Positions 41,195 through 50,993 of a stretch of 64,000 nt of DNA are shown here, in pieces. The DNA comes from Maricaulis virginensis (lineage in GTDB: Bacteria; Pseudomonadota; Alphaproteobacteria; Caulobacterales; Maricaulaceae). Within the stretch, counting starts at the first letter, position 1. The number at the start of each line of letters is the position of its first letter. Where the stretch lies: the NCBI RefSeq assembly GCF_027922185.1, contig NZ_BSFE01000002.1, forward strand, positions 248,001 to 312,000, in the 5' to 3' direction. The notes beneath the pieces were generated by a model. The model searched no databases. It saw nothing but the letters and a program-made list of their open reading frames with translations, and was not told the DNA's origin. The position numbers and the translations under genes were made by a program.

Positions 41195-41929
41195 ATGAAC
41201 CGGATTTTCAACTTCATCCTGCGTATGGATGCGCGTGCAGCGCGGGCCATCGGTGTATCGGCGGCCCTGTTTGTCGTTGTCGCCGTCATCTTCCTGATCG
41301 GCCGTTTCGTACTGGATATCGAACCCGGTGCTGCCGGCAGCTGGTTCGGTTCGCTGCGGGACCGCTGGTATGCACTGCCCGTCACGATCGGTGTCTTTAT
41401 CGCCCTGTCTTTCCTCGGCGCGCCGCAATTCGGACTGATGGCTGCGGCGATTGTCGCCTTCGGTCCGGTGACGGGGGCATTGTACGCCTGGATCGCGACG
41501 CTGACGGCGGCATCGGTGAACTTCTGGATGGGGCGTGTTTTCGGTGCGCGCATCCTCAAACGCTATGGCGGCGACTGGGCCAACCGGATCTCGAGTTTCA
41601 TCGGCCGCAACGGGCTTGTTGCGTCCATGGTGGTGCGCTGGGTGCCGTCGGGGCCCTTCATTGTCGTCAATATGGGCTTCGGCATTGCCCGCACACCCTA
41701 TTGGGCCTTCCTGCTGGGTACGGCTCTGGGAACCGGTCCCAAGATCATTGTGGTCGGCCTAGCGGGGCAGGGCATCCTGGCCATGCTGGGTGAAGGGCGG
41801 GTGCTGGTCGGACTGGCGCTGTTCGGGGCTGTCGGGGCCTGGTTCGGGATCATGCTGGCGGCGCGCAAATGGCTGCGCCGGAACCGGCCCGAAGCGGCAG
41901 CCGAGACCGAGGCAGCGACGCCCGAATAG
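41195..41929 (+). CDS. TVP38/TMEM64-family (VTT domain) membrane protein
   Basis: A 244-residue inner-membrane protein with five to six helices and the VTT/DedA-like core: FLGAPQFGLMAAAIVAFGPVTGALYAWIATLTAASVNFWMGR, then VVRWVPSGPFIVVNMGFGIARTPYWAFLLGTALGTGPKIIVVGL. Members are linked to lipid scrambling and phospholipid or undecaprenyl-phosphate recycling. Ends in a basic Arg-rich tail. It lies just before the elongasome genes but with a 125-bp gap. Confidence 0.88.
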   Translation: MNRIFNFILRMDARAARAIGVSAALFVVVAVIFLIGRFVLDIEPGAAGSWFGSLRDRWYALPVTIGVFIALSFLGAPQFGLMAAAIVAFGPVTGALYAWIATLTAASVNFWMGRVFGARILKRYGGDWANRISSFIGRNGLVASMVVRWVPSGPFIVVNMGFGIARTPYWAFLLGTALGTGPKIIVVGLAGQGILAMLGEGRVLVGLALFGAVGAWFGIMLAARKWLRRNRPEAAAETEAATPE

Positions 41930-42054
41930 CAGGCACACCTGCCATGACATGTGTGTCCGTACGGTCGCACCCCTTGCAATCTATCGCGGAGCATCGCACA
42001 AGAAAACAAGTTGCACCGCGGCTTTGCCGCCACACGTCTGAACGCGCCACGCTC

Positions 42055-43095
42055 ATGCTCAACAGCCTTTTCGGTTTGCTCTCCGCGGATATCGCCATCG
42101 ACCTGGGTACCGCGAACACGCTCGTTTACGTCAAGGGGCGCGGCGTCGTCCTGAACGAGCCGTCCGTTGTCGCCTACAAGATCGAGAAGGGCCGCAAGCA
42201 TGTGCAGGCGGTCGGCGCCGAGGCGAAGCTGATGCTGGGCAAGACGCCGGGCAATGTCGAAGCCATCCGTCCGATGCGCGACGGTGTGATCGCCGACTTC
42301 GATGTCGCCGAGGAAATGATCAAGCACTTCATCCAGAAAGTGCACAATCGCCGCGCCATGGTCTCGCCGCAGGTCGTGATCTGCGTGCCGTCGGGCGCGA
42401 CGGCGGTCGAACGCCGCGCCATCCATGAGAGCGCTCTGGGTGCCGGTGCCCGCAAGGTCTATCTGATCGACGAGCCGATGGCGGCTGCCGTCGGTGCCGG
42501 CCTGCCGATCGACGAGCCGACCGGTTCGATGATCGTCGATATCGGCGGTGGCACGACCGAAGTGGCCGTGATGTCGCTGTCCGGCATCGTCTACTCGCGC
42601 TCCGTCCGCGTCGGCGGTGACAAGATGGACGAGGCGATCATCAACTATATCCGCCGCTCGGCGAACCTTCTGATCGGCGAGACCTCGGCCGAGCGGATCA
42701 AGAAGGAAATCGGTTCGGCCATGCCGCCGGTGAAGGGCGAGGGCCTGTCGCTGGACATCAAGGGCCGCGACCTGATGAATGGCGTGCCGCGCGAGATCGC
42801 CGTCACCGAAGCCATGATCGCCGACAGCCTCTCCGAGCCGGTCGAGCAGATCGTCGAAGCCGTCAAGCAGGCCCTCGAGGCGACACCGCCGGAACTGGCG
42901 GCCGATATCGTCGACAAGGGGATCGTGCTGACCGGCGGCGGCGCCTTGCTGCGCAATCTCGACACCGAGCTGCGTGAACGCACCGGTCTGCCGGTGAGCC
43001 TGGCGGACGAGGCCCTGTCCTGCGTCGTGCTCGGCTGCGGAAAGGCCGTCGAAGACTTGCGGATTTGGCGCCCCATTCTCTCCGAAGCCGTGTAA
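42055..43095 (+). CDS. mreB: Rod-shape actin MreB
   Basis: A 346-residue bacterial actin that positions the elongation machinery for the lateral cell wall. Phosphate loops are DLGTANTLVYVKG near the N-terminus and DIGGGTTEVAVMS, the adenosine motif ends TGGGALLRNLD. The start MLNSLFGLLSADIAIDLGTAN corresponds to other MreBs; no clear Shine-Dalgarno precedes it. First gene of the mreBCD-mrdA-mrdB cluster. Confidence 0.97.
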   Translation: MLNSLFGLLSADIAIDLGTANTLVYVKGRGVVLNEPSVVAYKIEKGRKHVQAVGAEAKLMLGKTPGNVEAIRPMRDGVIADFDVAEEMIKHFIQKVHNRRAMVSPQVVICVPSGATAVERRAIHESALGAGARKVYLIDEPMAAAVGAGLPIDEPTGSMIVDIGGGTTEVAVMSLSGIVYSRSVRVGGDKMDEAIINYIRRSANLLIGETSAERIKKEIGSAMPPVKGEGLSLDIKGRDLMNGVPREIAVTEAMIADSLSEPVEQIVEAVKQALEATPPELAADIVDKGIVLTGGGALLRNLDTELRERTGLPVSLADEALSCVVLGCGKAVEDLRIWRPILSEAV

Positions 43096-43131
43096 CCTCC
43101 GCCCCCGCGGGTGGAGAAGGAGTGAGTCGCG

Positions 43132-44124
43132 GTGGCCACAAGGCGCTCGACACGACATGATGGCGAGCAGGGTGTCCGCTTCTCGCGGACTGTCTTCATT
43201 GCGCTTCTTGTTCTGTCCTGTGCACTGATCGCCTTCGATCGCCCGCAATCGCGATCCGATACTTTCGCCCGTATCCGTGCCGGCTTCACCGACCTGACGG
43301 CTCCCGTTCTGGAACTGGCCGCCCAGCCGCTTCGCGCCATCAAGAATATCGGCCCCTATTTCCGCCGGCAGGGCGAGCTTGCCCAGGAAAATGCCGACCT
43401 GCGCCAGCAATTGATCGAGGCGCGCTACTGGGAAGATCTCGCCTATCGCCAGCGCGACCGGATCGAGATCTACGAGGATGCGCTGAACGTCGACACGCCC
43501 GCCACACAGGACCGGATCGGTGCCTGGACCGTAGCCGACCCGCGCGGACCGTTCGTGCGCGCTCGCCTCATTGGCCGCGGGTCTCTGTCGGGTATCGAGG
43601 ACGGCTATCCGGTCATCAATCTCTACGGCCTGGTGGGCCGCGTCTACGAGACTGGCCGCCAGTCTGCACGCGTGCTGCTTCTGACCGACCTCAACAGCCG
43701 GATTCCCGTCATGGCGGACCGGTCGAATGCGCGGGCCATTCTGGTCGGCGACAACTCCCCCTATCCGCGACTGGAATATGTCGGCCGGGCGCCGGATATC
43801 CAGCCGGGCGACCGTATTGTCTCGTCAGGTGATGACGGCATTCTGCCGCGCGGCCTGCCGGTCGGCGAAGCGGTGGCGACGCGCGAAGGCGGATGGCGGG
43901 TCCGGCTCTATTCGGACCAGGCGCCGATCGATTTTGTCTGGGTATGGCCCTACCGCCGGGTGACGCCGCCGGACGAGGAGGTCAGCGCCGACGAGGCCGG
44001 ACTGCTCGACCCCGACGAGGCTGGCCCGGCGACAGCGGCGCCCGTCGCCGAGGCGGCGCCTGCGGGCGCGGACAGCGGCGATGGAGAAAGCGGTGCTGCT
44101 GCGGATCCGGAGGCCCAGCCATGA
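43132..44124 (+). CDS. mreC: Rod-shape protein MreC
   Basis: A 330-residue bitopic protein: short cytoplasmic start, one transmembrane helix (TVFIALLVLSCALIAFDRP), a coiled coil (QGELAQENADLRQQLIEARYWEDL), and a periplasmic beta-domain (ARLIGRGSLSGIEDGYPVINLYGLVGRVYETG). The acidic/Ala-Gly-rich C-terminal tail of ~60 residues is longer than usual. It links MreB to the wall synthases. GTG start 36 bp after mreB; stop overlaps mreD (ATGA). Confidence 0.95.
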   Translation: MATRRSTRHDGEQGVRFSRTVFIALLVLSCALIAFDRPQSRSDTFARIRAGFTDLTAPVLELAAQPLRAIKNIGPYFRRQGELAQENADLRQQLIEARYWEDLAYRQRDRIEIYEDALNVDTPATQDRIGAWTVADPRGPFVRARLIGRGSLSGIEDGYPVINLYGLVGRVYETGRQSARVLLLTDLNSRIPVMADRSNARAILVGDNSPYPRLEYVGRAPDIQPGDRIVSSGDDGILPRGLPVGEAVATREGGWRVRLYSDQAPIDFVWVWPYRRVTPPDEEVSADEAGLLDPDEAGPATAAPVAEAAPAGADSGDGESGAAADPEAQP

Positions 44125-44642
44125 GAAAGCCGACCGACCGCAGCTCGATCTGGACCTCTGTTGCCCTGTGCGTTTTCACCGTCCTGCTGGCCCTGGTCAT
44201 CCAGGCGGCACCGACACGCCTGGTCGACGGCATATCGGTCATGCCGACCTGGCCGCTGATGGTGATTTTCCTGTGGTCGGGACTGCGCCCGCACTTCATG
44301 CCGCCGATCGTGATTTTTGCCATCGGTCTCGCCCAGGACCTCCTGACCGGCGCGCCAATGGGGGTCTGGGCCCTGTCCTACCTGGTTGCGCTGGCGGTCT
44401 GCCGCTTCCGTGGCGAGGACGGCATGCCGCGCGATCTGCCGCCGGTCCTGCTGCGTTTCGGGGCAACGCTCCTGCTGGCGCACGGTATCGCCTTTGCCGC
44501 CGGAAGTTTCGCCCTGGAGCAGATGGCCGACCTGCAGCTCTTGATCATCGAACTGGCAGCCACGATGCTGATGTTCCCGCTTCTGGCCTTTCTGGCGCTG
44601 CGTAATCGCCGCCCGGGCCGGTCCGGGTTCATCGGGGGCTGA
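44121..44642 (+). CDS. mreD: Rod-shape protein MreD
   Basis: A 173-residue integral membrane protein with about five helices (SVALCVFTVLLALVIQAAP, ...LPPVLLRFGATLLLAHGIAFAAG, LIIELAATMLMFPLLAFLAL). The segment IVIFAIGLAQDLLTGAPMGVWAL is the conserved MreD core. Acts with MreC in the elongasome. Confidence 0.92.
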   Translation: MRKPTDRSSIWTSVALCVFTVLLALVIQAAPTRLVDGISVMPTWPLMVIFLWSGLRPHFMPPIVIFAIGLAQDLLTGAPMGVWALSYLVALAVCRFRGEDGMPRDLPPVLLRFGATLLLAHGIAFAAGSFALEQMADLQLLIIELAATMLMFPLLAFLALRNRRPGRSGFIGG

Positions 44643-44654
44643 TCGCGAGGCAAG

Positions 44655-46532
44655 ATGCGCGCTGACCGCCAGGAACAGGATCTGAAATTCACCCGCAGGG
44701 CCCTCATCATGTCGGGCCTTGGCGGGCTGGCCTTCATCGGGCTGGGTGCGCGCCTGTACTCGCTGCAGATGCTGGAAGGCGAGCGCTACCGGCTGCTGTC
44801 CGAAGACAACCAGTTCAATTTCGACCTCCTGCCGCCGTCGCGAGGCCGCATTCTCGATCGCTTCGGCGTCGCGGTCGCCGATAATCGGGACAGCTACCGG
44901 GTGCTGCTGGTGCCGGAGCAGGCCGGCGATATCGGGGCGGCCCTGGACCGGCTGTCGCGCTTCATGCCCCTGTCCGACGCCGATCGTGAGCGGGTGTTGC
45001 GCGCGGTTCGGCGCCAGTCGCGCTATCGCCCGGTCACCGTGGCGGACGATCTGGACTGGCAGACTTTCTCGGCCATCAATCTCAATGCGCCGGATCTGGG
45101 CGGTGTACGGCCCGATGTGGGCGAGGTGCGGTCCTACCCCTATGGCGCGGCCTTTGCCCATGTGATCGGTTATGTGCAGACGCCGAACGAGGACGATATC
45201 GCCGCCAGTCCGCGCGAGGAGGAGGGGCTGCTGCTCCATCCGGGTTTCCGGGTCGGCAAGACCGGGGTGGAGGTCTCGCGCGAGCATGATCTGCGTGGCG
45301 CCGCCGGTGCGCTGAAGACCGAGGTCAACGCGCGTGGCCGGGTGATCCGCGAACTGCCCGAACAGTCCACGGCGCCCCAGCCCGGCCGGGATGTGGTCCT
45401 GACCCTCGACGCCGACATCCAGCGCTACGCGCATGAACGGCTGGGCCAGGAGTCCGCTTCGGCCGTAGTGATCGACGTGAATACGGGCGAACTCATCGCG
45501 CTTGTGTCCACGCCCAGCTTCGATCCGAACCTGTTCGTTGGCGGCATTTCCTCGTCGGACTACGCAGCCCTGCGGGCAAACGATCACAATCCGCTCTTCC
45601 ACAAGTCGATCATGGGGACCTACCCGCCCGGCTCGACGTTCAAGGCAGTTGTCGCTGCGGCGGCGCTGGAACACGGTCTGGTCGATCCGAACGAGACAAT
45701 TTTCTGCAACGGATCCACCATGCTGGGCCGGCGCGAGTTTCACTGCTGGCGCCGCCAGGGCCATGGGCGCGTAAATCTGCACGAAGCGGTGAAGACGTCC
45801 TGCGATATCTTCTTCTATGAAATGGCCGACCGTCTGGGGATCGACCGGCTCCACGACATGGCGGTCCGTTTCGGTGTCGGTGAACAGTTCGACATCGGCA
45901 TTTCCGGCGTGCGTTCGGGCAATATGCCGAACCCGGCCTGGCTGCGCGCCCGCAGCAACGAGCCCTGGACGACGGGGCACACCTACAATGTCGGCATTGG
46001 CCAGGGCGCGGTACTGATGTCACCGCTGCAACTGGCGGTGATGACGGCCCGTGTCGCTTCCGGCCGGGCTGTCGAGCCGACGCTCTATCGCAATGCGCTG
46101 GCCCGTCCGGCGCCGCATATCGGCGTGTCCGAACCGGCACTGGCCCGCGTGCGGGCCGGCCTTCGCGGCGTGGTCGAGGAACCGGGCGGCACGTCCTATT
46201 CGCTGGGCGGGCTGGGCATCGAAGGCGTCGCGATGGCCGGCAAGACCGGTACGGCACAGGTCTACTCCATCACCGCCGAAGAGCGCGCGTCCGGCGTTCG
46301 CGACCAGGACGACCTGCCCTGGCGGCTGCGCGATCACGGCCTCTTCATGTGCTATGCTCCCGCCGACGATCCGAAATATGCCGTGGTCGTTGTTGTGGAA
46401 CATGGTGGCGGATCGAGTGCCGCGACACGCCCGGCCCGCGACATCCTGCGCCGCGTTGTCGCGCGTGACCCCTCCAGCCGCGCCGGCGTGTTTGCCGATC
46501 TTGCCGGCAATGACCGGCGCGGGGGCGCCTGA
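44655..46532 (+). CDS. mrdA: Penicillin-binding protein 2 (elongation transpeptidase)
   Basis: A 625-residue class B PBP. N-terminal membrane anchor (RRALIMSGLGGLAFIGLGARLYSL), pedestal/dimer domain beginning SRGRILDRFGVAVADNRDSYR, and C-terminal transpeptidase with S327-T-F-K330 (SxxK in YPPGSTFK), SCD (KTSCDIFFYE; SxN-type) and KTGTAQVY. It cross-links peptidoglycan during cell elongation with RodA, encoded immediately downstream (1-bp overlap, TGATG). Confidence 0.97.
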   Translation: MRADRQEQDLKFTRRALIMSGLGGLAFIGLGARLYSLQMLEGERYRLLSEDNQFNFDLLPPSRGRILDRFGVAVADNRDSYRVLLVPEQAGDIGAALDRLSRFMPLSDADRERVLRAVRRQSRYRPVTVADDLDWQTFSAINLNAPDLGGVRPDVGEVRSYPYGAAFAHVIGYVQTPNEDDIAASPREEEGLLLHPGFRVGKTGVEVSREHDLRGAAGALKTEVNARGRVIRELPEQSTAPQPGRDVVLTLDADIQRYAHERLGQESASAVVIDVNTGELIALVSTPSFDPNLFVGGISSSDYAALRANDHNPLFHKSIMGTYPPGSTFKAVVAAAALEHGLVDPNETIFCNGSTMLGRREFHCWRRQGHGRVNLHEAVKTSCDIFFYEMADRLGIDRLHDMAVRFGVGEQFDIGISGVRSGNMPNPAWLRARSNEPWTTGHTYNVGIGQGAVLMSPLQLAVMTARVASGRAVEPTLYRNALARPAPHIGVSEPALARVRAGLRGVVEEPGGTSYSLGGLGIEGVAMAGKTGTAQVYSITAEERASGVRDQDDLPWRLRDHGLFMCYAPADDPKYAVVVVVEHGGGSSAATRPARDILRRVVARDPSSRAGVFADLAGNDRRGGA

Positions 46533-47677
46533 TGGCGGTTTTTCGCGAGAGCGTGCCGCGCGATCTGCGCGGCAAGCTGATGGAGTTGAACTGGACGCTG
46601 GTCCTGTTGCTGGTCCTGCTCGGTGGAGCCGGTGTCGGCATGCTCTATTCGGTGGCCGGAGGCAGCTGGACACCCTGGGCGGTCAATCATGCCATCCGCT
46701 TTTCGGCGGCTTTCGGCGGCATGATGGTGATCGCGATGTTTCCGCCGCGCTTCTGGATGGGCGTGGCCTATCCGATCTATGTCGTGGCGCTTGTCCTGCT
46801 CGCGGGTGTCGAGATCGCCGGTGTCACGATCAATGGGTCACAGCGCTGGCTGGATATCGGACCGATACGGGTACAGCCCTCCGAAGTCATGAAGCTGGCC
46901 CTCGTGTTCGCGCTGGCGCGCTTCTATCACGACCTGCCAACCGAGAAGGTCTCCAGCCTTGGCGGCCTGCTGGTTCCTGCCGCGCTGATCGGTCTGCCGG
47001 CACTGCTGATCGCGAAACAGCCGGACCTGGGCACGACGCTGCTTCTCATTGCAACGGGCGGGGCGATCGTCTTCCTGGCCGGGCTGAGCTGGAAGATCAT
47101 CTTGCCGGGCGCCATCGCCGGTCTTGCCGGCGCGGTTGGCTTTTTCCGCTACGGCCTGCACGACTACCAGCGCGAACGGATCATGACGATGTTCAATCCG
47201 GACGCCGATCCGCTGGGGGCGGGCTACCAGATCCTGCAGTCCAAGATCGCGCTGGGGTCCGGCGGGTTCACCGGAAAGGGCTTCATGGAGGGCACCCAGT
47301 CCCAGCTGGAATACCTGCCGGAAAAGCAGACCGACTTCATCTTCACCATCCTGGGCGAGGAATTCGGCTTTGTCGGCGGGCTGGTCGTCCTGTCGATCTA
47401 CGCGCTCGTTCTGGCCAACACCATCGCCATCGCGATCAGCTGCAAGTCCACCTTCCTGCGCCTGTTGAGCATGGGCGTGGCGACAACCTTTGCGCTCTAC
47501 GTGATCATCAATGTCGGCATGGTGATGGGGGCCCTGCCGGTCGTCGGGGTGCCCTTGCCGCTCATCTCCTACGGCGGGACGGTGATGATGGCCGTGCTGG
47601 CCGGCTTCGGTCTGATCCTGGGCGCGCACATTCACCGCAATGCCGAACCGCCGCGGGGCGCGGGACTGTTCGGCTAG
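46532..47677 (+). CDS. mrdB: RodA, SEDS glycosyltransferase of the elongasome
   Basis: A 381-residue polytopic SEDS protein that polymerises lipid II for lateral wall growth. Ten helices are predicted. Motifs VTINGSQRWLDIGPIRVQPSEVMKLALV, KQPDLGTTLLL, and LPEKQTDFIFTILGEEFGFVGG (with catalytic-type Asp) and SYGGTVMM match RodA. Ends the mre cluster. Confidence 0.97.
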   Translation: MAVFRESVPRDLRGKLMELNWTLVLLLVLLGGAGVGMLYSVAGGSWTPWAVNHAIRFSAAFGGMMVIAMFPPRFWMGVAYPIYVVALVLLAGVEIAGVTINGSQRWLDIGPIRVQPSEVMKLALVFALARFYHDLPTEKVSSLGGLLVPAALIGLPALLIAKQPDLGTTLLLIATGGAIVFLAGLSWKIILPGAIAGLAGAVGFFRYGLHDYQRERIMTMFNPDADPLGAGYQILQSKIALGSGGFTGKGFMEGTQSQLEYLPEKQTDFIFTILGEEFGFVGGLVVLSIYALVLANTIAIAISCKSTFLRLLSMGVATTFALYVIINVGMVMGALPVVGVPLPLISYGGTVMMAVLAGFGLILGAHIHRNAEPPRGAGLFG

Positions 47678-47819
47678 GGTGAGACTCCCCGCCGCGCTGC
47701 GGGCACGATGTTTGCGCTGGCGAAGCCAGCTTGACCTGATCGGGCCGTTGGGGAAGTGTGCGCGACAATTTTACGCAATTCGGGCGCGGGGGGCCGCGCC
47801 CAGGCAGGGGAGAGTTTTC

Positions 47820-49172
47820 ATGGCGGTTACGCCCACGGGGACGCATGCGCACTGGTCGTCGCGCTTTGCATTCATCATGGCAGCGGTCGGGTCCGCGGTC
47901 GGTCTCGGCAATCTCTGGCGCTTCCCGTTCATGACGGGACAGAATGGCGGCTCGGCCTTCGTGCTGATCTATATCGGTTGCGTGATCCTGTTCGCGCTGC
48001 CGGTGCTGATGGCGGAAATCGCCATCGGCCGCCACGCCCAGCAATCGGCAATCTCCTCGACGCGCAAGATGGCGCTTGAGGCGGGAAAATCCGGCAACTG
48101 GTCCATCGTGGGCTGGGTGTGTACCGCGGCCGGCTTCCTGATCCTGACGACCTATTCGGTGATCGCCGGCCAGGTCATGGCGTTCTCGGTCGCCGGTTTC
48201 GCCGGTGGTTTCGGGACGGATGAAGGCGCGACCATGTTCTACAATGGTCAGGGCATTCAGTTGTTCTGGCACGTCCTGTTCATGGGCCTGACGGTTGGTA
48301 TCGTGGCCCAGGGTCTCAAGGGCGGGATTGAACGCGTCGCCACGCTGCTCATGCCGCTCTTCTTCGTTGTCCTGCTGGGCCTGACGATCTACTCGCTGGT
48401 CAATGGTCACGCGGCTGAAGCCGTCGCCTACCTGTTCCGGCCGGACTTCTCGGCTGTTTCAGGCCAGACTTTCGTACAGGCGCTCGGCCAGGCCTTCTTC
48501 TCGGTCTCGGTCGCCTCGGCGATCATGATCACCTATGGCTCCTATCTGTCCAAGGATGCCAATATCGGTTCCTCGTCGCTGACGATTGCGTCGGCCGACA
48601 CGCTGGTCGCCCTTGTGGCCGGCCTGATGATCTTCCCGATCGTGTTCATGGTGGGCATCGACCCCGGTGAAGGCCTGGGCCTGATCTTCTCGGCACTGCC
48701 GGCCGTCTTCGCCGACATGCCGGCGGGCAATATCATCGGCGGCTCCTTCTTTGCGCTGGCGCTGATCGCGGCCGTGACCTCGTCTATCTCGCTGCTGGAA
48801 GGCGTCGTGGCCTTCGTCGACGAGCACGCAAATTTCGGCCGTGCGCAGACGGCGGTTCTGGTCGGCTTCTTCGCCTTCATGATCGGTGCGGGCGCCGTCT
48901 ATTCACCGGAGTTCGGTGGCAATTTCGTCGACTGGCTCTCGGGCAGCCTGCTGCTGCCACTGGGCGGTTTCCTGGTGGCGGTGTTTGCCGGCTGGGTGAT
49001 CCCGAAGGCGCTGCTGCGCGACGAGCTCTCGCACACCGGTAAGGGGTTGTTCGAGTTCTTCCACTTTGCGGTGCGCTGGATTGTGCCGCCGGCGATCTTC
49101 GTGATCCTGGCGCTGGGCCTGGACGCCCAGTTCAACAATGGTGCCATTGGTGCGATGTTGGGGCTCAGCTAG
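47820..49172 (+). CDS. Sodium-dependent transporter of the NSS/SNF family
   Basis: A 450-residue LeuT-fold symporter. The N-terminal signature WSSRFAFIMAAVGSAVGLGNLWRFPFMTGQNGGSAFVLIY includes the sodium- and substrate-site unwound helix 1, and TM6 has the conserved FFSVSVASAIMITYGSYLS. About eleven to twelve helices. Bacterial members take up amino acids such as tryptophan, alanine, leucine or tyrosine; the substrate here is undetermined. ATG 47820 has GGGGAGAG upstream. A terminator follows the gene. Confidence 0.93.
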   Translation: MAVTPTGTHAHWSSRFAFIMAAVGSAVGLGNLWRFPFMTGQNGGSAFVLIYIGCVILFALPVLMAEIAIGRHAQQSAISSTRKMALEAGKSGNWSIVGWVCTAAGFLILTTYSVIAGQVMAFSVAGFAGGFGTDEGATMFYNGQGIQLFWHVLFMGLTVGIVAQGLKGGIERVATLLMPLFFVVLLGLTIYSLVNGHAAEAVAYLFRPDFSAVSGQTFVQALGQAFFSVSVASAIMITYGSYLSKDANIGSSSLTIASADTLVALVAGLMIFPIVFMVGIDPGEGLGLIFSALPAVFADMPAGNIIGGSFFALALIAAVTSSISLLEGVVAFVDEHANFGRAQTAVLVGFFAFMIGAGAVYSPEFGGNFVDWLSGSLLLPLGGFLVAVFAGWVIPKALLRDELSHTGKGLFEFFHFAVRWIVPPAIFVILALGLDAQFNNGAIGAMLGLS

Positions 49173-49200
49173 AGCCTCATAACGGCATCATTGAAGTAAC

Positions 49201-49237
49201 ACGGGGTCGCATCCATCCGGTGCGGCCCCGTTTTCTT
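49201..49237 (+). terminator. Rho-independent terminator after the NSS transporter
   Basis: An 11-bp stem (ACGGGGTCGCA with TGCGGCCCCGT, one G-T wobble) and a 9-nt loop followed by TTTCTT. It is 29 bp past the stop and just before the convergent pip stop. Confidence 0.85.
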
Positions 49238-49244
49238 GTCCGGA

Positions 49245-50210
49245 TCAGCTCATGCGGTCGGCAAAGGCGTCGGTCGCGCGCACCAGCGCATCGACGACCC
49301 CCGGCTCGCCTGCAGCATGGCCGGCATCGCCGATCATCTGCAGCCGTGCCCGCGGCCAGGCCCGGGCCAGCGACCAGGCCGAGCGCGGCGGGGTCACCAT
49401 GTCATAGCGGCCCTGCACGATGACGCCGGGCAGGTGGCTGAAACGGCCGACATCCTCCAGCAGCACGCCATCGTGTTCCAGGAAGCCCTTGTGGACGAAA
49501 TAATGCGTCTCCAGCCGGGCCAGCGCGTCGGAGCGGATCGGGTCGGCGAGCGGGGCGGACGGGTCGCCGGTCATCGAGATCAGCGCACTCTCCCAGCGCG
49601 CCCAGGCGAGGGCGTCCGGGCGGCGGCGGACAATGTCCGGTTCGGCCAGACGCTCGTAGTAGGCGCGCACGATATCGCCGCGTTCTTCCGGGGCGAGGGG
49701 ATCGACCAGGCGTTCCCAGGCGTCCGGGAACAGCATGTTCGCGCCCTGGCGGTAGAACCAGTTCAGCTCCAGCTCGGTACACAGGAAGACACCGCGCAGG
49801 ATCAGGCCGAGGCAGCGGTCCGGGTGCTGGCGGGCATAGGCGATGGCCAGGGTCGCACCCCAGGAGCCGCCGAAGACCAGCCACTTGTCGACACCCATGC
49901 GTTCGCGGATGCGCTCGATGTCGTCGATCAGGTCGGCGGTGGTGTTGTTCTCCAGCCCGCCATGCGGCGTGGAGCGGCCACAGCCGCGCTGGTCGAACAG
50001 GATGATGCGATAGCGGCGCGGGTCAAAAAAACGGCGCAGGGCGGGTGAGACGCCGCCGCCGGGACCGCCATGCAGGGTGATGACGGGCAGGCCGTCGGGA
50101 CGGCCGCATTCCTCGACATGAAGCTCGTGTCCACCGCTCACCGGCAGGCGGAATGTCTGCGTTGCATGGATCGGCGGATACAGCAGTCGGCGGGAGTAGG
50201 CGGCGTCCAT
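49245..50210 (-). CDS. pip: Proline iminopeptidase
   Basis: A 321-residue alpha/beta-hydrolase peptidase removing N-terminal proline. Features: PVITLHGGPGGGVSPALRRFFDP (oxyanion HGGPG), DQRGCGRSTPHGG, GGSWGATLAIAYARQHPD (nucleophile Ser), and VIVQGRYDMVTPPRSAW. Cytoplasmic. No operon partner. Confidence 0.96.
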   Translation of the reverse strand: MDAAYSRRLLYPPIHATQTFRLPVSGGHELHVEECGRPDGLPVITLHGGPGGGVSPALRRFFDPRRYRIILFDQRGCGRSTPHGGLENNTTADLIDDIERIRERMGVDKWLVFGGSWGATLAIAYARQHPDRCLGLILRGVFLCTELELNWFYRQGANMLFPDAWERLVDPLAPEERGDIVRAYYERLAEPDIVRRRPDALAWARWESALISMTGDPSAPLADPIRSDALARLETHYFVHKGFLEHDGVLLEDVGRFSHLPGVIVQGRYDMVTPPRSAWSLARAWPRARLQMIGDAGHAAGEPGVVDALVRATDAFADRMS

Positions 50211-50327
50211 TCCAGTCCTGTCCTGTTAGCGCGGCGTAAACGCAATAAACCATAGCCTAGACCCTCATGTCCCTATATCATCTTTCACCTCGGGGCTAAT
50301 CAGAGACTGTTGGGAAACCACCGCGTA

Positions 50328-50993
50328 ATGACCGGACTTCGGCGCTTCCTTGTGGCATTGGCCGCGTGTTCCTTCGTCGCGGGCTGTGCCAGTGCCCCGA
50401 TTTCCGTCTCGTCCCGCTTTGCCGGAGCCGGTGAAGCCTCGCCGCAGCAGGCCAGCGTCAGCCGGACGGCCGCCGATTTCGAGGATGTCGCCCGGGCGCG
50501 CGGCTGGATCCGCGAAGCCGGATCGATGGAAACCGCCATGTCCTGGATGGGCCGCCTCGCTGGCCAGTCCGGCGACGATGACGCCTCGGCCGGCCGCGCA
50601 CCGGTTGCCCGCTATCTTGAAGCCAACGAGACCACGCTGGATGCGCCCGGCTTTGCTGCCCATTTCCTGACCGACATGACCCTGGCCTGGGAACTGGCCG
50701 GCGCGGTCGACAATGCCGCTGCCGAGCTGATCGCCCAGGGCGGCGGTGTCTCCCGCAGCGCCCTCAGCCGCAGCATCGGCGATGTCGAGACCGTCACCGC
50801 CCGCGCCCGCGACACGCTGGCCCTGTTCGATGCCGTTCTGGCGGAAATGCCGGTTCCCGGCGACGACGAACTCGCCAGCCAGCTGGTGTCCGAGCGGGAC
50901 CTCTTCGCGGTCCGCACTGACAGCCTGCGCGAGCGCGTCGACGAACTGGTCGATCTGCGCCGCAGCAACGCGTCCGGCGACAGCCTGTCCTGA
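50328..50993 (+). CDS. Predicted lipoprotein with helical mature domain
   Basis: A ~221-residue protein with a lipoprotein signal (lipobox VAGC). The mature part is almost fully helical and Asp/Arg/Ala-rich (DVARARGWIREAGSMETAMSWMGRLA, SIGDVETVTARARDTLALFDAVL). No family recognised; it may be an envelope structural protein. ATG 50328 is preferred to an upstream start at 50310. Stop overlaps the next ATG by one base (TGATG). Confidence 0.75.
   Translation: MTGLRRFLVALAACSFVAGCASAPISVSSRFAGAGEASPQQASVSRTAADFEDVARARGWIREAGSMETAMSWMGRLAGQSGDDDASAGRAPVARYLEANETTLDAPGFAAHFLTDMTLAWELAGAVDNAAAELIAQGGGVSRSALSRSIGDVETVTARARDTLALFDAVLAEMPVPGDDELASQLVSERDLFAVRTDSLRERVDELVDLRRSNASGDSLS

Noticed and set aside
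43950..45980. 676-residue frame opposite mreC-mreD-mrdA
   Set aside because: Spans several well-supported genes on the other strand; no domain or start context.
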